Part shown: positions 9,116 through 18,443 of the stretch, piece by piece
How positions within the stretch are numbered: position 1 is the first letter of the stretch
Layout of the letters: each line of letters starts with the position of its first letter
Origin: Candidatus Yanofskyibacteriota bacterium
Lineage (GTDB): Bacteria > Patescibacteriota > Minisyncoccia > 2-02-FULL-40-12 > GWA2-44-9
Length of the DNA stretch: 43,014 nt
Reading direction: 5' to 3'
Assembly: GCA_903830625.1 (NCBI GenBank)
Contig: CAIKUK010000008.1
Location: forward strand, 1-43,014
Position numbers and translations under genes: made by a program
Notes under the pieces: generated by a model
The model's input: the letters and a program-made list of their open reading frames with translations, nothing else
Database searches by the model: none
What the model was told of the DNA's origin: nothing

Positions 9116-10058
9116 AGAATTAAATGCGCACGGCAGTTTACAAAGCTAGACTGTTTAAATCAGTCCCTCCGATACGCCATCGGAGCGTAGTTGAAAGGTA
9201 GTCCTAGTCCGTGAGGAGTAGGGCGGAGGACCTGGAAACAAATCGTAGCCAGACACACAAAGACCGTCATCGATTCTTATATCGGCAGTGAGGTAAGAAG
9301 AAGATGGCACAAAAAGGTCGTTTGGATGTGAGGAACAGTTCTGTAAATAACCCGTGGAGATCTCATAAGACTAAAGAACTAAGTGTCTTGTGAGAAGTCA
9401 GCTTTGCCGTAGTATTGTTGATAACGATCATGCCCAATGAGAGTATAATTGGTGTATGCATACACGAAGTCAACGAAAAGGGCAAAACCTATTGGACCCA
9501 CAGTATGTTGTTGGATTTGTTGATGGAGAAGGATGTTTTTCTGTTGGTTGTAGTCGTCGCGCTGATGTTGATCTAGGATTTACATTTACGGCGGCTTTCG
9601 AAATCGAGATGACTATTGATGATATGGAAGTAGTTAAGAAAGTCCATAATACACTCGGTAATCCCGGGCAGGTATACACTTCCATATTCAAGAGATATCC
9701 TCGTTGGAAACCTCACGTCAAATTAAAGGTTTCCAATATCAAAGACTTAACAGAAAAAATAATCCCATTCTTCGAGAAGTATCAGCTTCAGTCTAAAAAG
9801 CGAAAAAGTTTTAAGATATTTTGTGTTATCGTGAAAATGATACAACAAAAGAAACATCTTAAACTCAAGTATGCTAAGAAGATTGTCGCCATGAGAAACA
9901 CAATGAACCCGACCGGTAAAGGATACCGTAAGTACTTTGCAGTTCAATTGGGCTCGCGTAGCGCGGGAAATCCGCTCACTACGCCTGATCGTATAAAATC
10001 AGGTCCTGATCGCTATAAGTGATTGGGGTGGGGAATCTAAGTAAGTTCTTACTGAAGA
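9116..10058 (+). mobile_element. Intron 3 in 16S (about E. coli 1396-1399; borders uncertain) with LAGLIDADG ORF
   Basis: ttctcaaattttgcactc aligns to E. coli ttctcgggtcttgtacac, then 16S is lost until tctgcccgtcaa near 10061. Group I-like gactaaag...agtc stretch near 9370-9400, but class not certain. Confidence 0.75.
9456..10022 (+). CDS. LAGLIDADG homing endonuclease in 16S intron 3
   Basis: LLDPQYVVGFVDGEGCFSVGCSRR motif, typical single-motif LAGLIDADG. Confidence 0.9.
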   Translation: MHTRSQRKGQNLLDPQYVVGFVDGEGCFSVGCSRRADVDLGFTFTAAFEIEMTIDDMEVVKKVHNTLGNPGQVYTSIFKRYPRWKPHVKLKVSNIKDLTEKIIPFFEKYQLQSKKRKSFKIFCVIVKMIQQKKHLKLKYAKKIVAMRNTMNPTGKGYRKYFAVQLGSRSAGNPLTTPDRIKSGPDRYK

Positions 10059-10379
10059 CTTCTGCCCGTCAACTCAAGGGAGCCGGGAATACCCGAAGAC
10101 CCGTATTATATATGGGGACACGGTAGGCTCGGTAACAAGGAGTAAGTCGTAACAAGGCAAGGCTAGCGGAAGCTGGTCTTGGATCACCTCCTTTCTATTT
10201 AGAATATTAAGTTCTAAACCTAGAAAGGTTAGTAGCAGGAGATGAGAAAAGGGAAATTAGATTTCTAATTTGTCATATCACACTCTGACCTACATAAAGA
10301 TGTCGATATTATCTTTGATAATGCGGAGTCCCACCGCTAAATGGGAGTTCAATGGCACTAGAACAAAAATCGTGTCTAG

Positions 10380-10401
10380 CTGGTTAACTATATGAAATTG
10401 A
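10380..10401 (+). promoter_or_regulatory. 3' arm of 16S processing stem
   Basis: ctggttaactatatgaaattga, perfect 22-nt reverse complement of 5926-5947. Confidence 0.8.
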
Positions 10402-10402
10402 T

Positions 10403-10440
10403 AAATACAAAACCCGCCGATATCGGCGGGTTTTGTATTT
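10403..10440. terminator. Bidirectional terminator between 16S (+) and SIMPL gene (-)
   Basis: Perfect 38-nt palindrome aaatacaaaacccgccgat|atcggcgggttttgtattt flanked by A/T runs. Confidence 0.9.
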
Positions 10441-10445
10441 TAGAT

Positions 10446-11174
10446 TTATTTGATTTGGTAAGTGATTGTGACATCAATGACGATATCATTCTCGCCAGTG
10501 GGGATTGTCGGTGTAACCGCGCCGCCGCCCATACCAACTGCTCTAGTATCAGAATACATCGGCACCGGATAACCATTAGAACCTTCCACAAAATTTATAA
10601 TCTTGCCCAGACTGATGCCGACTTGTTTTTCCAGTTCAGTCGCTTTTTTCTTGGCGTTATCAATGGCCAGCTGGCGGGCCTGCGATTTCAAAGCGTCCGG
10701 ATTCTCAATTTGTAAACCTAGATTATTAACCTGATTGGCACCAGCCGTGACCAGTCCATCCAATACTGTACTAATCTTGGTCAGGTCGCGGATTTTAATT
10801 TCATATGACTGCGTGACCTGGTATCCGGTAATAGTGGGTTGTCCGCCGTATGGGGGATACTTATATTGCGGAGTGATGTCATAACCGCTCGTTTTAACAT
10901 CTTTGTCGGCGATGCCTTGCTTCTTCAAAAAAGCGGAGACGGCATTTGATTTGGTACTGTTGCTGTCTTGGGCCGTCTTGGAATCAACAGCTTGGGTCAC
11001 AATACTTGCTGAAATAACAGCAATGTCCGGCTTGGCCGTCACCTTGCCTTCGCCGCTGAACGAAACCGTATTGGTGGTCGCGGCTGTATTGGTGACTTGA
11101 TTGATTTCGGCCAACAGGAACAAAGCCAGAATCACGAGCACCAGACTACCTGTCCAAACAAGAGGTTTATACAT
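10446..11174 (-). CDS. SIMPL (DUF541) domain protein
   Basis: VSFSGEGKVTAKPDIAVISASIVTQA..., QVTQSYEIKIRDLTKISTVLDGLVTAGANQVNNLGLQIENPDALKSQARQLAIDNAKKKA. Confidence 0.88.
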   Translation of the reverse strand: MYKPLVWTGSLVLVILALFLLAEINQVTNTAATTNTVSFSGEGKVTAKPDIAVISASIVTQAVDSKTAQDSNSTKSNAVSAFLKKQGIADKDVKTSGYDITPQYKYPPYGGQPTITGYQVTQSYEIKIRDLTKISTVLDGLVTAGANQVNNLGLQIENPDALKSQARQLAIDNAKKKATELEKQVGISLGKIINFVEGSNGYPVPMYSDTRAVGMGGGAVTPTIPTGENDIVIDVTITYQIK

Positions 11175-11214
11175 ATAATTGATAATTACTTTATTTCTAG
11201 TAGTATATCACAAT

Positions 11215-11676
11215 ATGCCTACGCGCCAGATAGTGGCAATATTACACAATGTCCGAAGCCGAGAAAACGTCGGCTCTATTTTCCGTACGGCCGATGCGGC
11301 TGGCGTGGCCAAGATATATCTTTGCGGGATTACGCCCCAGCCCCCTCATGATAAAATCTCCAAAACCGCGCTGGGTGCGGAAACAACTGTGCCTTGGGAA
11401 TACCATAAACAAACTTGGCGGCTAATTGAGCAATTAAAAAAAGATGGTTATCAGGTCGTGTCGCTGGAAAAGTCCAAAACCGCCACAGATATTTTCAAGT
11501 TTAAAAAAAGGGCTGGGCTGCTGGGGTTGGTGGTCGGGAACGAGGTTTTGGGGTTATCCCCAGAAATCCTAAAGCGGTCAAATAGAGTGGTCAGCATTCC
11601 TATGCGTGGCCAGAAGGAATCCCTCAATGTTGCCGTAGCCTTCGGGGTGGCAGTTTATGAATTTAAAAAGAAGTAA
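11215..11676 (+). CDS. TrmH/SpoU-family RNA 2'-O-methyltransferase
   Basis: MPTRQIVAILHNVRSRENVGSIFRTADAAGVAKIYLCGITPQPP; VVGNEVLGLS; VSIPMRGQKESLNVAVAFGVAVYE. Confidence 0.92.
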   Translation: MPTRQIVAILHNVRSRENVGSIFRTADAAGVAKIYLCGITPQPPHDKISKTALGAETTVPWEYHKQTWRLIEQLKKDGYQVVSLEKSKTATDIFKFKKRAGLLGLVVGNEVLGLSPEILKRSNRVVSIPMRGQKESLNVAVAFGVAVYEFKKK

Positions 11677-11791
11677 GTTGGGCAATACTAATATAAAGAT
11701 ATATAAAAAGGTCTAAATTTTAGGAGTCTTTATATATGTTTATGTGTTTATGTTAGATTTCGATCCCAGAAGCTAATTTGATATAATTAAG

Positions 11792-12421
11792 TTGAATTTT
11801 ATGGTTTTACCGACTAAAAATCTGGAAAAAAAGTTGCTCAAATCTGGCTATGACCGGGTAATTGGGGTGGATGAGGTCGGAGTGGGTTGTTTGGCTGGTC
11901 CGGTCGTGGCTTGCGCCGTTTCTTTCTCGGCTGAATTTTACAACATTACATCCGGTAAGTTTCAAGGGTTGCGGGAATCAAAACTATTATCGCCTCAACA
12001 ACGGGAAAAATTCATGACCGAGTTACTCGGACAGAAATATAAAATCGGTTTATGCTATCCTAAAAAAATTGATGCCATAAATATCTTCCAGGCGACCCAG
12101 ACGGCGATGCGAAGCGCTATCAAAAATGTTTCTTCCAAAAATTATCGGCCGATCGTTCTGGTGGACGGCAATAAAAAAATTAAAAATCTGAAATTTGACC
12201 AGCAGACCATCGTCAAGGGGGACCAAAAAATCTTCGCCATCGCTTGCGCCTCCATCATCGCCAAAGTTTACCGCGATAAGATGATGAAACGGTATGCGAA
12301 ACGATTTCCTGGTTATGGGTTCGAACAACATAAGGGTTATAGCACTAAATCACATCAACAAAACTTAAAAATACTTGGTCCCTCGCCAATCCATCGCCGT
12401 TCTTTTAGACTGGAATATTGA
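11792..12421 (+). CDS. rnhB: Ribonuclease HII
   Basis: VIGVDEVGVGCLAGPVVACAV; VDGNKKI; KGDQKIFAIACASIIAKVYRD; KGYSTKSH. Confidence 0.93.
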   Translation: MNFMVLPTKNLEKKLLKSGYDRVIGVDEVGVGCLAGPVVACAVSFSAEFYNITSGKFQGLRESKLLSPQQREKFMTELLGQKYKIGLCYPKKIDAINIFQATQTAMRSAIKNVSSKNYRPIVLVDGNKKIKNLKFDQQTIVKGDQKIFAIACASIIAKVYRDKMMKRYAKRFPGYGFEQHKGYSTKSHQQNLKILGPSPIHRRSFRLEY

Positions 12422-12484
12422 TTTGTATCAATATAGAAGCGTATTACGTAGATAAACATTGAATAACTAATTAATAATATATTT

Positions 12485-12877
12485 ATGAAAACAAAAAATA
12501 TTAGTCAGAGGTTGGTCTTAAATGCCGGCAGTCACGAAGTATATGACGCTTTGATGAGTTCAAAGAAACACTCCCAATTTACCGGCGCCAAGGCAGTGAT
12601 GAGTCAAAAAGTCGGCGGAAAATTTACGGCTTATGACGGCTATATTGAAGGCAAAAATACCGATTTAAAACCGGATAAAAAGATTGTTCAGTTATGGCGG
12701 GCCAGCGATTGGCCGGAAAAACATTTCTCAACGGTGACTTATGCATTAACCGAGAAAGCCGGCAAGACCACTTTGAAGTTTACTCAAAAGAATGTGCCCG
12801 CCGAACAGTATAAAGAGATTAAACAAGGCTGGGTAGATTTCTACTGGTCACCGCTCAAAAAGATGTTTGGCAAGTAA
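12485..12877 (+). CDS. SRPBCC/AHSA1-like protein
   Basis: ISQRLVLNAGSHEVYDALMSSKKHSQFTGAKAVMSQKVGGKFTAYDGYIEGKNTDLKPDKKIVQLWRASDWPE. Confidence 0.82.
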   Translation: MKTKNISQRLVLNAGSHEVYDALMSSKKHSQFTGAKAVMSQKVGGKFTAYDGYIEGKNTDLKPDKKIVQLWRASDWPEKHFSTVTYALTEKAGKTTLKFTQKNVPAEQYKEIKQGWVDFYWSPLKKMFGK

Positions 12878-12878
12878 A

Positions 12879-12908
12879 CAAAAAAGGCCCTAGCGGGCCT
12901 TTTTTGTT
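12879..12908 (+). terminator. Rho-independent terminator
   Basis: aaaaaaggccc tagc gggccttttttg. Confidence 0.85.
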
Positions 12909-13103
12909 TTTGGTAGAATTGGTTATGAAAAAAATCGTGATTTTTGTTGTAATAGTGGCAGCCATTCTTGTTGGGCTTATTATGACAAAATCTTGTAAAG
13001 AAACGTTTCCGCCAAAAGTGAGTCAAATCGATAGTCATTTTGTAGAAAAAGATGGTAAACTCTACTATTGTCAGTCATATTTGGAGTTAATAAAATCGTT
13101 TTT

Positions 13104-14081
13104 ATGGCCAAAGTAGCAATTAACGGATTTGGGCGGATTGGGCGGGCTTTTTTTAAACTGGCATTAACCAAGCCAGAGCTTGAAATTGTGGCTATCAATG
13201 ATTTGGGGGAACTGAGCAATATAGTGGCTTTGCTTCAGCACGATTCTGTTTATGGAGAATACTCATCGAAAGTTGAAAGCCAAAATTCAGACGGCAAAAA
13301 TTACTTGGTCGTTGATGGCAAGCCGTATCTTTTTTTAAATGAAAAAGACCCCGAAAAATTACCTTGGGGAGAATTGGGGATTGATATTGTCGTGGAAGCG
13401 ACCGGCGTGCTTGAAAGTTATACCAAAGCTTCGGTTCATAAAAAAGCGGGCGCCAAGCGGGTGGTGATTACCGCGCCGACAGAAGACGGAGACAGTCCTG
13501 ACAACCGAACGGTTTTGATGGGCATCAATGAGGACGTTTTAAAAACATGCACCATTTCTTCCAACGGTTCCTGCACGACTAATTCGGCGGCTTCGGTCAT
13601 GCAAATCCTTTCCGACAGGCTCGGCATCAAAAAAGCTTTTTTGAATACGACCCATGCTTATACGGCTAGACAAGCGAACGCGGGGAGTAATATTATTCCA
13701 GCAGAAACCGGAGCGGCGATGGCGATTGATAGAGTAATTACTTCCTTGAAAGGAAAATTTGACGGCTATGGTTTGCGGGTTCCGGTCGAGATTGGCGCGA
13801 TTTCTGTCATTACTCTTGTGTTAGAAAAAACAACAACTGCCGAAGAAGTGAACGAGATTCTGAAAGCCAGCGCGTTGGAACCGCGCTGGCAGGGAATTTT
13901 CAAAACAGTGGTTGGCCCGCTGGTTTCATCCGATATAATCGGTGACCCATATCCGGCGATAGCCGATCTATCACTCACGCGAGTAGTTGATGGCGACTTG
14001 TGTATGGTTTATTCTTGGTACGATAATGAATTCGGATATACAAATTCATTGTTGCAACACGTATTAAAAATAAACATTTAA
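13104..14081 (+). CDS. gap: Glyceraldehyde-3-phosphate dehydrogenase
   Basis: MAKVAINGFGRIGRAFFK; SSNGSCTTNSAASVMQIL (catalytic Cys motif); SWYDNEFGYTNSLLQ. Confidence 0.96.
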   Translation: MAKVAINGFGRIGRAFFKLALTKPELEIVAINDLGELSNIVALLQHDSVYGEYSSKVESQNSDGKNYLVVDGKPYLFLNEKDPEKLPWGELGIDIVVEATGVLESYTKASVHKKAGAKRVVITAPTEDGDSPDNRTVLMGINEDVLKTCTISSNGSCTTNSAASVMQILSDRLGIKKAFLNTTHAYTARQANAGSNIIPAETGAAMAIDRVITSLKGKFDGYGLRVPVEIGAISVITLVLEKTTTAEEVNEILKASALEPRWQGIFKTVVGPLVSSDIIGDPYPAIADLSLTRVVDGDLCMVYSWYDNEFGYTNSLLQHVLKINI

Positions 14082-14090
14082 TTTTATAAA

Positions 14091-14246
14091 ATGAAAATTA
14101 TCATTGCAATTCTCGTTATAATTATTTTGGCCATAATTTTCCTGCCGATTTATAGTGGAGAAATTATGTGTGGGGCAAACCCGGAAAAAGGATGTTGGCA
14201 TACTAAAATAAATCTTATCGAATATATAAAATACAAACAGAGATAA
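14091..14246 (+). CDS. Small putative membrane peptide
   Basis: ATG-initiated MKIIIAILVIIILAIIFLPIYSGEIMCGANPEKGCWHTKINLIEYIKYKQR; hydrophobic N-terminus. Weak support. Confidence 0.3.
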   Translation: MKIIIAILVIIILAIIFLPIYSGEIMCGANPEKGCWHTKINLIEYIKYKQR

Positions 14247-14326
14247 TAGAGGAATCCGGAGTAAATGTCCCAATATATTCACGAAGACCCGCCTTCGCTA
14301 AAGCTACGGACGGGCAAGTAAAATAA

Positions 14327-15190
14327 ATGTCAAATTACATTAGTGAAAGCAAAATTCAAGAGCTGGAAATCAAGGCGAATGAGGCGCGGGAGCTTTTGAT
14401 TGAGATGCTAACCGAAGCGGGTTCGGGGCACACGGCCGGCTCTTTGGGGATGGCCGATATTTTTACGGCTTTCTATTTTCACATCTTAAACCATAACCCG
14501 AAAAATCCGGACTGGGCGGAACGGGACCGATTGATTTTATCCAATGGCCATATTTGCCCGATTCGCTATGTGGCCATGGCCATGTCTGGTTATTTTCCTC
14601 TGGAGGAATTAAAAACTTTAAGAAAATTCGGCTCGCGTCTACAGGGTCATCCCGAAAGAGAAAAGTTACCGGGCGTGGAAACCACTTCGGGGCCTTTGGG
14701 TTCGGGACTGGGCCAGGCTTGCGGGATGGCTTACGCCGCCCGGATGGATAAAAAACCCTTCCGAATTTACTGTGCCATGTCGGACGGAGAACACGATGAA
14801 GGTTCGCTTTGGGAATCGGCCATGTTCGCCGGCAAAAATAAATTATCCAATTTGACCGGGATTATTGACCGCAACAATATTCAAATTGACGGTTTTACTG
14901 AAAATGTTATGCCCCTTGAAAATCTTAGAGCCAAGTACGAAGCTTTTAACTGGCATGTCCTGGAAGTGGACGGTCACAACATTGAACAATTTATAGATGC
15001 GATTGAAGAAGCTAAAGCCATATTTGAAAAGCCGACGGTGATAATCGCCCATACTATTCCCGGCAAAGGCCTACCCGAAATTGAATTTGATCCGGCTTGG
15101 CACGGCAAATCTCCCAAACCAGAAGAAGCCAAGAAATTTTTAAATGAACTTAGAACCTTAGGCGGTAAAATTAAATCTGAACATCAATAA
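14327..15190 (+). CDS. Transketolase N-terminal subunit
   Basis: EAGSGHTAGSLGMADIFTAFYFHILNHNP; GSGLGQACGMAYAARMD; SDGEHDEGSLWESAMFAGK; IIDRNNIQIDG. Confidence 0.95.
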   Translation: MSNYISESKIQELEIKANEARELLIEMLTEAGSGHTAGSLGMADIFTAFYFHILNHNPKNPDWAERDRLILSNGHICPIRYVAMAMSGYFPLEELKTLRKFGSRLQGHPEREKLPGVETTSGPLGSGLGQACGMAYAARMDKKPFRIYCAMSDGEHDEGSLWESAMFAGKNKLSNLTGIIDRNNIQIDGFTENVMPLENLRAKYEAFNWHVLEVDGHNIEQFIDAIEEAKAIFEKPTVIIAHTIPGKGLPEIEFDPAWHGKSPKPEEAKKFLNELRTLGGKIKSEHQ

Positions 15191-15222
15191 AATGATGAAA
15201 TTAGAGAAAAGGAGGTGTTTGT

Positions 15223-15480
15223 ATGCACGGAAATTGTAAATGTCCACATCACTGGGCGGCGAAGATAATGATGGTTTTGATTTGGGTGGCTGGAGTCATA
15301 TTTTTCTGGACCAGTTTAATGGCGACGACTGTTTGGGGATTTGAACCGCTTTATTATGCTTGGGTAGTTGTCGTTTTGAGCTTGATGTCGTTAAGCATGA
15401 GAAGTTGTGGTTGTTGCGGTTGGGGTAAGATGGGAGAAAAAATGATGGGCGAAGGTAGTGAACATACACATATGCAGTAA
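15223..15480 (+). CDS. Small Cys/His/Met-rich two-TM membrane protein
   Basis: AAGGAGGTG RBS before ATG; MHGNCKCPHHWAAKIMM...MRSCGCCGWGKMGEKMMGEGSEHTHMQ; two hydrophobic segments. Confidence 0.75.
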   Translation: MHGNCKCPHHWAAKIMMVLIWVAGVIFFWTSLMATTVWGFEPLYYAWVVVVLSLMSLSMRSCGCCGWGKMGEKMMGEGSEHTHMQ

Positions 15481-15535
15481 TTGATTTTTTATGTCATCCG
15501 CCTCTTTCAAGGGGCGGAAAGATAAACAATTAATT

Positions 15536-16516
15536 ATGTTAAATCCAGAAACAAAACTTATTCCTGATTTATCCAAGCCGGCTATGGCGGCGACCCGTGA
15601 TGGTTACGGTAAGGGTTTAATGACAGCGGGAGAGAAAGATGACCGGGTGGTCGTATTATGCGCTGACCTGACTGAATCCACGCGTTGCGAAGAATTCAAG
15701 AAAAAATTTCCTGAAAGATTTATTGAAATGGGCGTAGCTGAACAAAATCTGGCCCTAGTTGCTTCCGGCATGGCTAACTACGGTAAAATTCCTTTTGCAG
15801 CTTCTTATGCTGTCTTCAGTCCCGGCCGTAACAATGAACAAATAAGAACTAATATTTCACTCAATAATGTGCCGGTAAAAATTGTCGGCGCTCATGCCGG
15901 TATTTCGGTTGGACCTGACGGCGCGACCCACCAAGCTCTGGAAGATATTGCTTTGATGCGTGTTCAGCCCAATATGGTGGTGGTGGTGCCATGCGACGCG
16001 GTGGAAGCCGAAAAGGCGACCCTAGCTGCGGCTGTGAATGACAAGCCGACCTATTTACGTTTGGGCCGGGAAAAATCCGCTGTCTTTACCACTCCGGCCA
16101 CGCCATTTGAAATTGGTAAAGCCATCACACTACGTGATGGTGCTGATGTAACGATAATTGGCTGCGGTATGTTGCTATACAATGCTTTGATGGCTGCCGA
16201 GGAGCTTTCAAAAGAGGGAATCGAATGCATGGTTGTCAATTCTCACACCATAAAACCACTGGATGAAAAAACAATAATCGAAGCGGCTCAAAAAACCGGC
16301 GCCGTGGTATCGGTGGAAGAGCATCAGGTTAATGGCGGGCTGGGTTCGGCCATCGCCGAACTCTTGGCTAAAAATCAGCCAACCCCGCAAGAATTTATCG
16401 GCCTTCAAGATCGGTTTGGTGAATCCGGTACGGCCGAAGAACTGATTGAAGCTTGTGGCCTGGATATCGCTCATATTAAAGAGGCCGTCAAAAAAGTAAT
16501 TGCCCGCAAAAAATAA
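15536..16516 (+). CDS. Transketolase C-terminal subunit
   Basis: LCADLTESTRCEEFKKKFPERFIEMGVAEQNLALVASGMANYGKIPFAASYAVFSPGRNNEQIRTNI; GAHAGISVGPDGATHQALEDIA. Confidence 0.95.
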   Translation: MLNPETKLIPDLSKPAMAATRDGYGKGLMTAGEKDDRVVVLCADLTESTRCEEFKKKFPERFIEMGVAEQNLALVASGMANYGKIPFAASYAVFSPGRNNEQIRTNISLNNVPVKIVGAHAGISVGPDGATHQALEDIALMRVQPNMVVVVPCDAVEAEKATLAAAVNDKPTYLRLGREKSAVFTTPATPFEIGKAITLRDGADVTIIGCGMLLYNALMAAEELSKEGIECMVVNSHTIKPLDEKTIIEAAQKTGAVVSVEEHQVNGGLGSAIAELLAKNQPTPQEFIGLQDRFGESGTAEELIEACGLDIAHIKEAVKKVIARKK

Positions 16517-16560
16517 GAAATAAAACAACCCTTCTTGGAGAAGGGTTGTTTTTAGTTTTT

Positions 16561-17118
16561 TTAGAGCAGGGATTTTTTCAGCGTTTCTTTCAGTTTGGCC
16601 AAGTCGTTCATCATATGGGTTCTTATTTGCGGGTCTTTAGCCGCGCTGGGGTGGAAGGTCGGGATTAACTCGTAGCTACCAAAATTGAAAGTTCGGCCAT
16701 GGACATTATCCAGAGGTTGGCGCAGACCGATGCCGTTTAGAGCAGCCATACCGAGAGTCACGACCACTTGGGGGTTAAGAGCTTTGATTTCTTCTTTAAG
16801 AAAAGGAATGTGCGATTTGATCTCTTTAGGCGAAAGAACCTTACCCAGCGGGGCCGAATATTTAACGACACTGGTAATGTAAATCTTATTTTTGTCTATA
16901 CCAATTGATTTGAGAACCTGATGAAACATCTTCTCCGAAAGACCGGTAAGAGGGCGGGATTCACGCATTTCGTCCGGGCCTGGAATTTCAGTGACAAAGA
17001 CGACTTTTGCGGGGACGGAACCAATCCCGAATATCAGTTTTTTGTTTAGGAATTTTTTCTTCAGGGCTTTGTTGACCCTGTCTAATTCCTGCGGTGTTGT
17101 AGTGGCGGTTGTCTTCAT
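16561..17118 (-). CDS. Uracil-DNA glycosylase superfamily (family 4-like)
   Basis: KVVFVTEIPGPDEMRESRPLTGLSEKMFHQVLKSIGIDKNKIYITSVVKYSAP; NPQVVVTLGMAALNGI; LIPTFHPSAA. Confidence 0.88.
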   Translation of the reverse strand: MKTTATTTPQELDRVNKALKKKFLNKKLIFGIGSVPAKVVFVTEIPGPDEMRESRPLTGLSEKMFHQVLKSIGIDKNKIYITSVVKYSAPLGKVLSPKEIKSHIPFLKEEIKALNPQVVVTLGMAALNGIGLRQPLDNVHGRTFNFGSYELIPTFHPSAAKDPQIRTHMMNDLAKLKETLKKSLL

Positions 17119-17260
17119 AGAAGCGTGTTAACCAATCCACCAAGGATTTACCTATCCTAACATAGACTGGATAATTTTGCAAGGAGCGAAGACGGCACAA
17201 GGTCAGGCGGATTCGGAGTTTTTATTTGCTTAGATAGGGGAATTTTGCTACAATTACCAA

Positions 17261-17938
17261 GTGAAAGCTCAACTTAGAGAGCAAGTGATAAGATTAAGAT
17301 TAGATCAAAATCTAGGCTATGCTTCGATTGCAAAATTGGTTCCGGTTTCAAAAAGCACTCTTAGTGCATGGTTAAAAAACTATCCTTTGAGCGAGGACAG
17401 GATTAAAGAGCTAAGACGGCAGAACCTTAAAAATAATGATGCGAAAATTGAAGCTTTTCGAAGTACGATGCGCGCAAGGCGTCAAAAAAAATTTGATGAA
17501 AAATACGCAAATTACCAGAAGCAATTTTCAAATATCTCTCGCCAAGCTCGATACGTGGCTGGACTCATGTTGTATTTAGCGGAAGGAAGCAAGACAGATT
17601 TATATACTATTGCTCTAGCAAATACAGACCCTAATACTATAAAATTCTTTATTGTATGGGTTAAAGAATTTCTTAATATTCCTAAAAATAAACTTAAGTT
17701 TGAGCTCCATCTGTATTCAACTATGGACATAGATAAGGAAATTAAATTTTGGCGAGATATACTAGATATAAAAAATAATCAATTTTACAAGCACCAAATA
17801 AAAGATTTAGAGAAAACTAGCTTTACATATAGAGAGTCATTTCGACATGGTACGTGTTCGGTCCGTTATAGTAGTTCCGAAAAGAAACAAGAATTGTCGG
17901 CCGCAATTAAAGCCTTTGTAGATTCTTTTTTAAAATAG
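17261..17938 (+). CDS. HTH protein with degenerate LAGLIDADG-like domain
   Basis: N-terminal HTH (GYASIAKLVPVSKSTLSAWLKNYPLS) plus YVAGLMLYLAEGSKT...ALANTDPNTIKFFIVWVKEFL, LAGLIDADG-like. Confidence 0.55.
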   Translation: MKAQLREQVIRLRLDQNLGYASIAKLVPVSKSTLSAWLKNYPLSEDRIKELRRQNLKNNDAKIEAFRSTMRARRQKKFDEKYANYQKQFSNISRQARYVAGLMLYLAEGSKTDLYTIALANTDPNTIKFFIVWVKEFLNIPKNKLKFELHLYSTMDIDKEIKFWRDILDIKNNQFYKHQIKDLEKTSFTYRESFRHGTCSVRYSSSEKKQELSAAIKAFVDSFLK

Positions 17939-17945
17939 TAATTAT

Positions 17946-18017
17946 GCGCGTGTAGCTCAGTGGTAGAGCACGTCACTGATAATGACGGGGTCCCAGGTTC
18001 AATCCCTGGCACGCGCA
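17946..18017 (+). tRNA. tRNA-Ile (GAT)
   Basis: gcgcgtg/cacgcgc acceptor, gctc..gagc D-arm, cgtca ctgataa tgacg anticodon arm, ccagg ttcaatc cctgg T-arm; no encoded CCA. Confidence 0.93.
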
Positions 18018-18023
18018 CCCGGT

Positions 18024-18329
18024 ATGAAAAAATACCAGAAAGAAGTAGACGATTGGTTTAAGAAGAATAAGTGGGAATATTTTTCACCGCTATCTATTTT
18101 AGCCCGCCTTTTTGAAGAGTGCGGAGAATTCGCCAGATTGGTAAACCATCTTTATGGAGATAAAAAGAAAAGAAAAGATGAAGAAGACCAGGATCTTGAA
18201 GATGAAATCGGTGACATTCTTTACACGTTAATTTGTTTCGCAAACTCTAATAAACTCGACCTAGGCCGAGCCATCAAAAAAAGCTTGGCCAAGGTAAAAA
18301 AGCGGGATAAAGACAGATATAAGAAATAA
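18024..18329 (+). CDS. MazG-like nucleotide pyrophosphohydrolase
   Basis: LARLFEECGEFARLVNHLYGDKKKRKDEEDQDLEDEIGDILYTLICFANSNKLDLGRAIKKSLAKVKKRD; EExxE...ExxD pattern. Confidence 0.85.
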   Translation: MKKYQKEVDDWFKKNKWEYFSPLSILARLFEECGEFARLVNHLYGDKKKRKDEEDQDLEDEIGDILYTLICFANSNKLDLGRAIKKSLAKVKKRDKDRYKK

Positions 18330-18332
18330 AAC

Positions 18333-18408
18333 GGGCCGTTAGCTCAGCTGGTAGAGCGCCTCATTTGCAATGAGGAGGTCAGCAGTTCGAATCTGCTACG
18401 GTCCACCA
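18333..18408 (+). tRNA. tRNA-Ala (TGC), CCA encoded
   Basis: gggccgt/acggtcc acceptor, anticodon loop tttgcaa, agcag ttcgaat ctgct T-arm, 3' ACCA. Confidence 0.95.
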
Positions 18409-18419
18409 TTCTAAACGAA

Positions 18420-18443
18420 AAGCCGACTCCTCCTAAGTCGGCT
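18420..18443 (-). terminator. Terminator of minus-strand ORF 18433-18825
   Basis: agccgactcctcctaagtcggct inverted repeat with T run on minus strand. Confidence 0.6.

Noticed and set aside
8807-9190. 127-aa ORF
   Set aside because: Inside 16S exon 3 and the start of intron 3; translation of conserved rRNA
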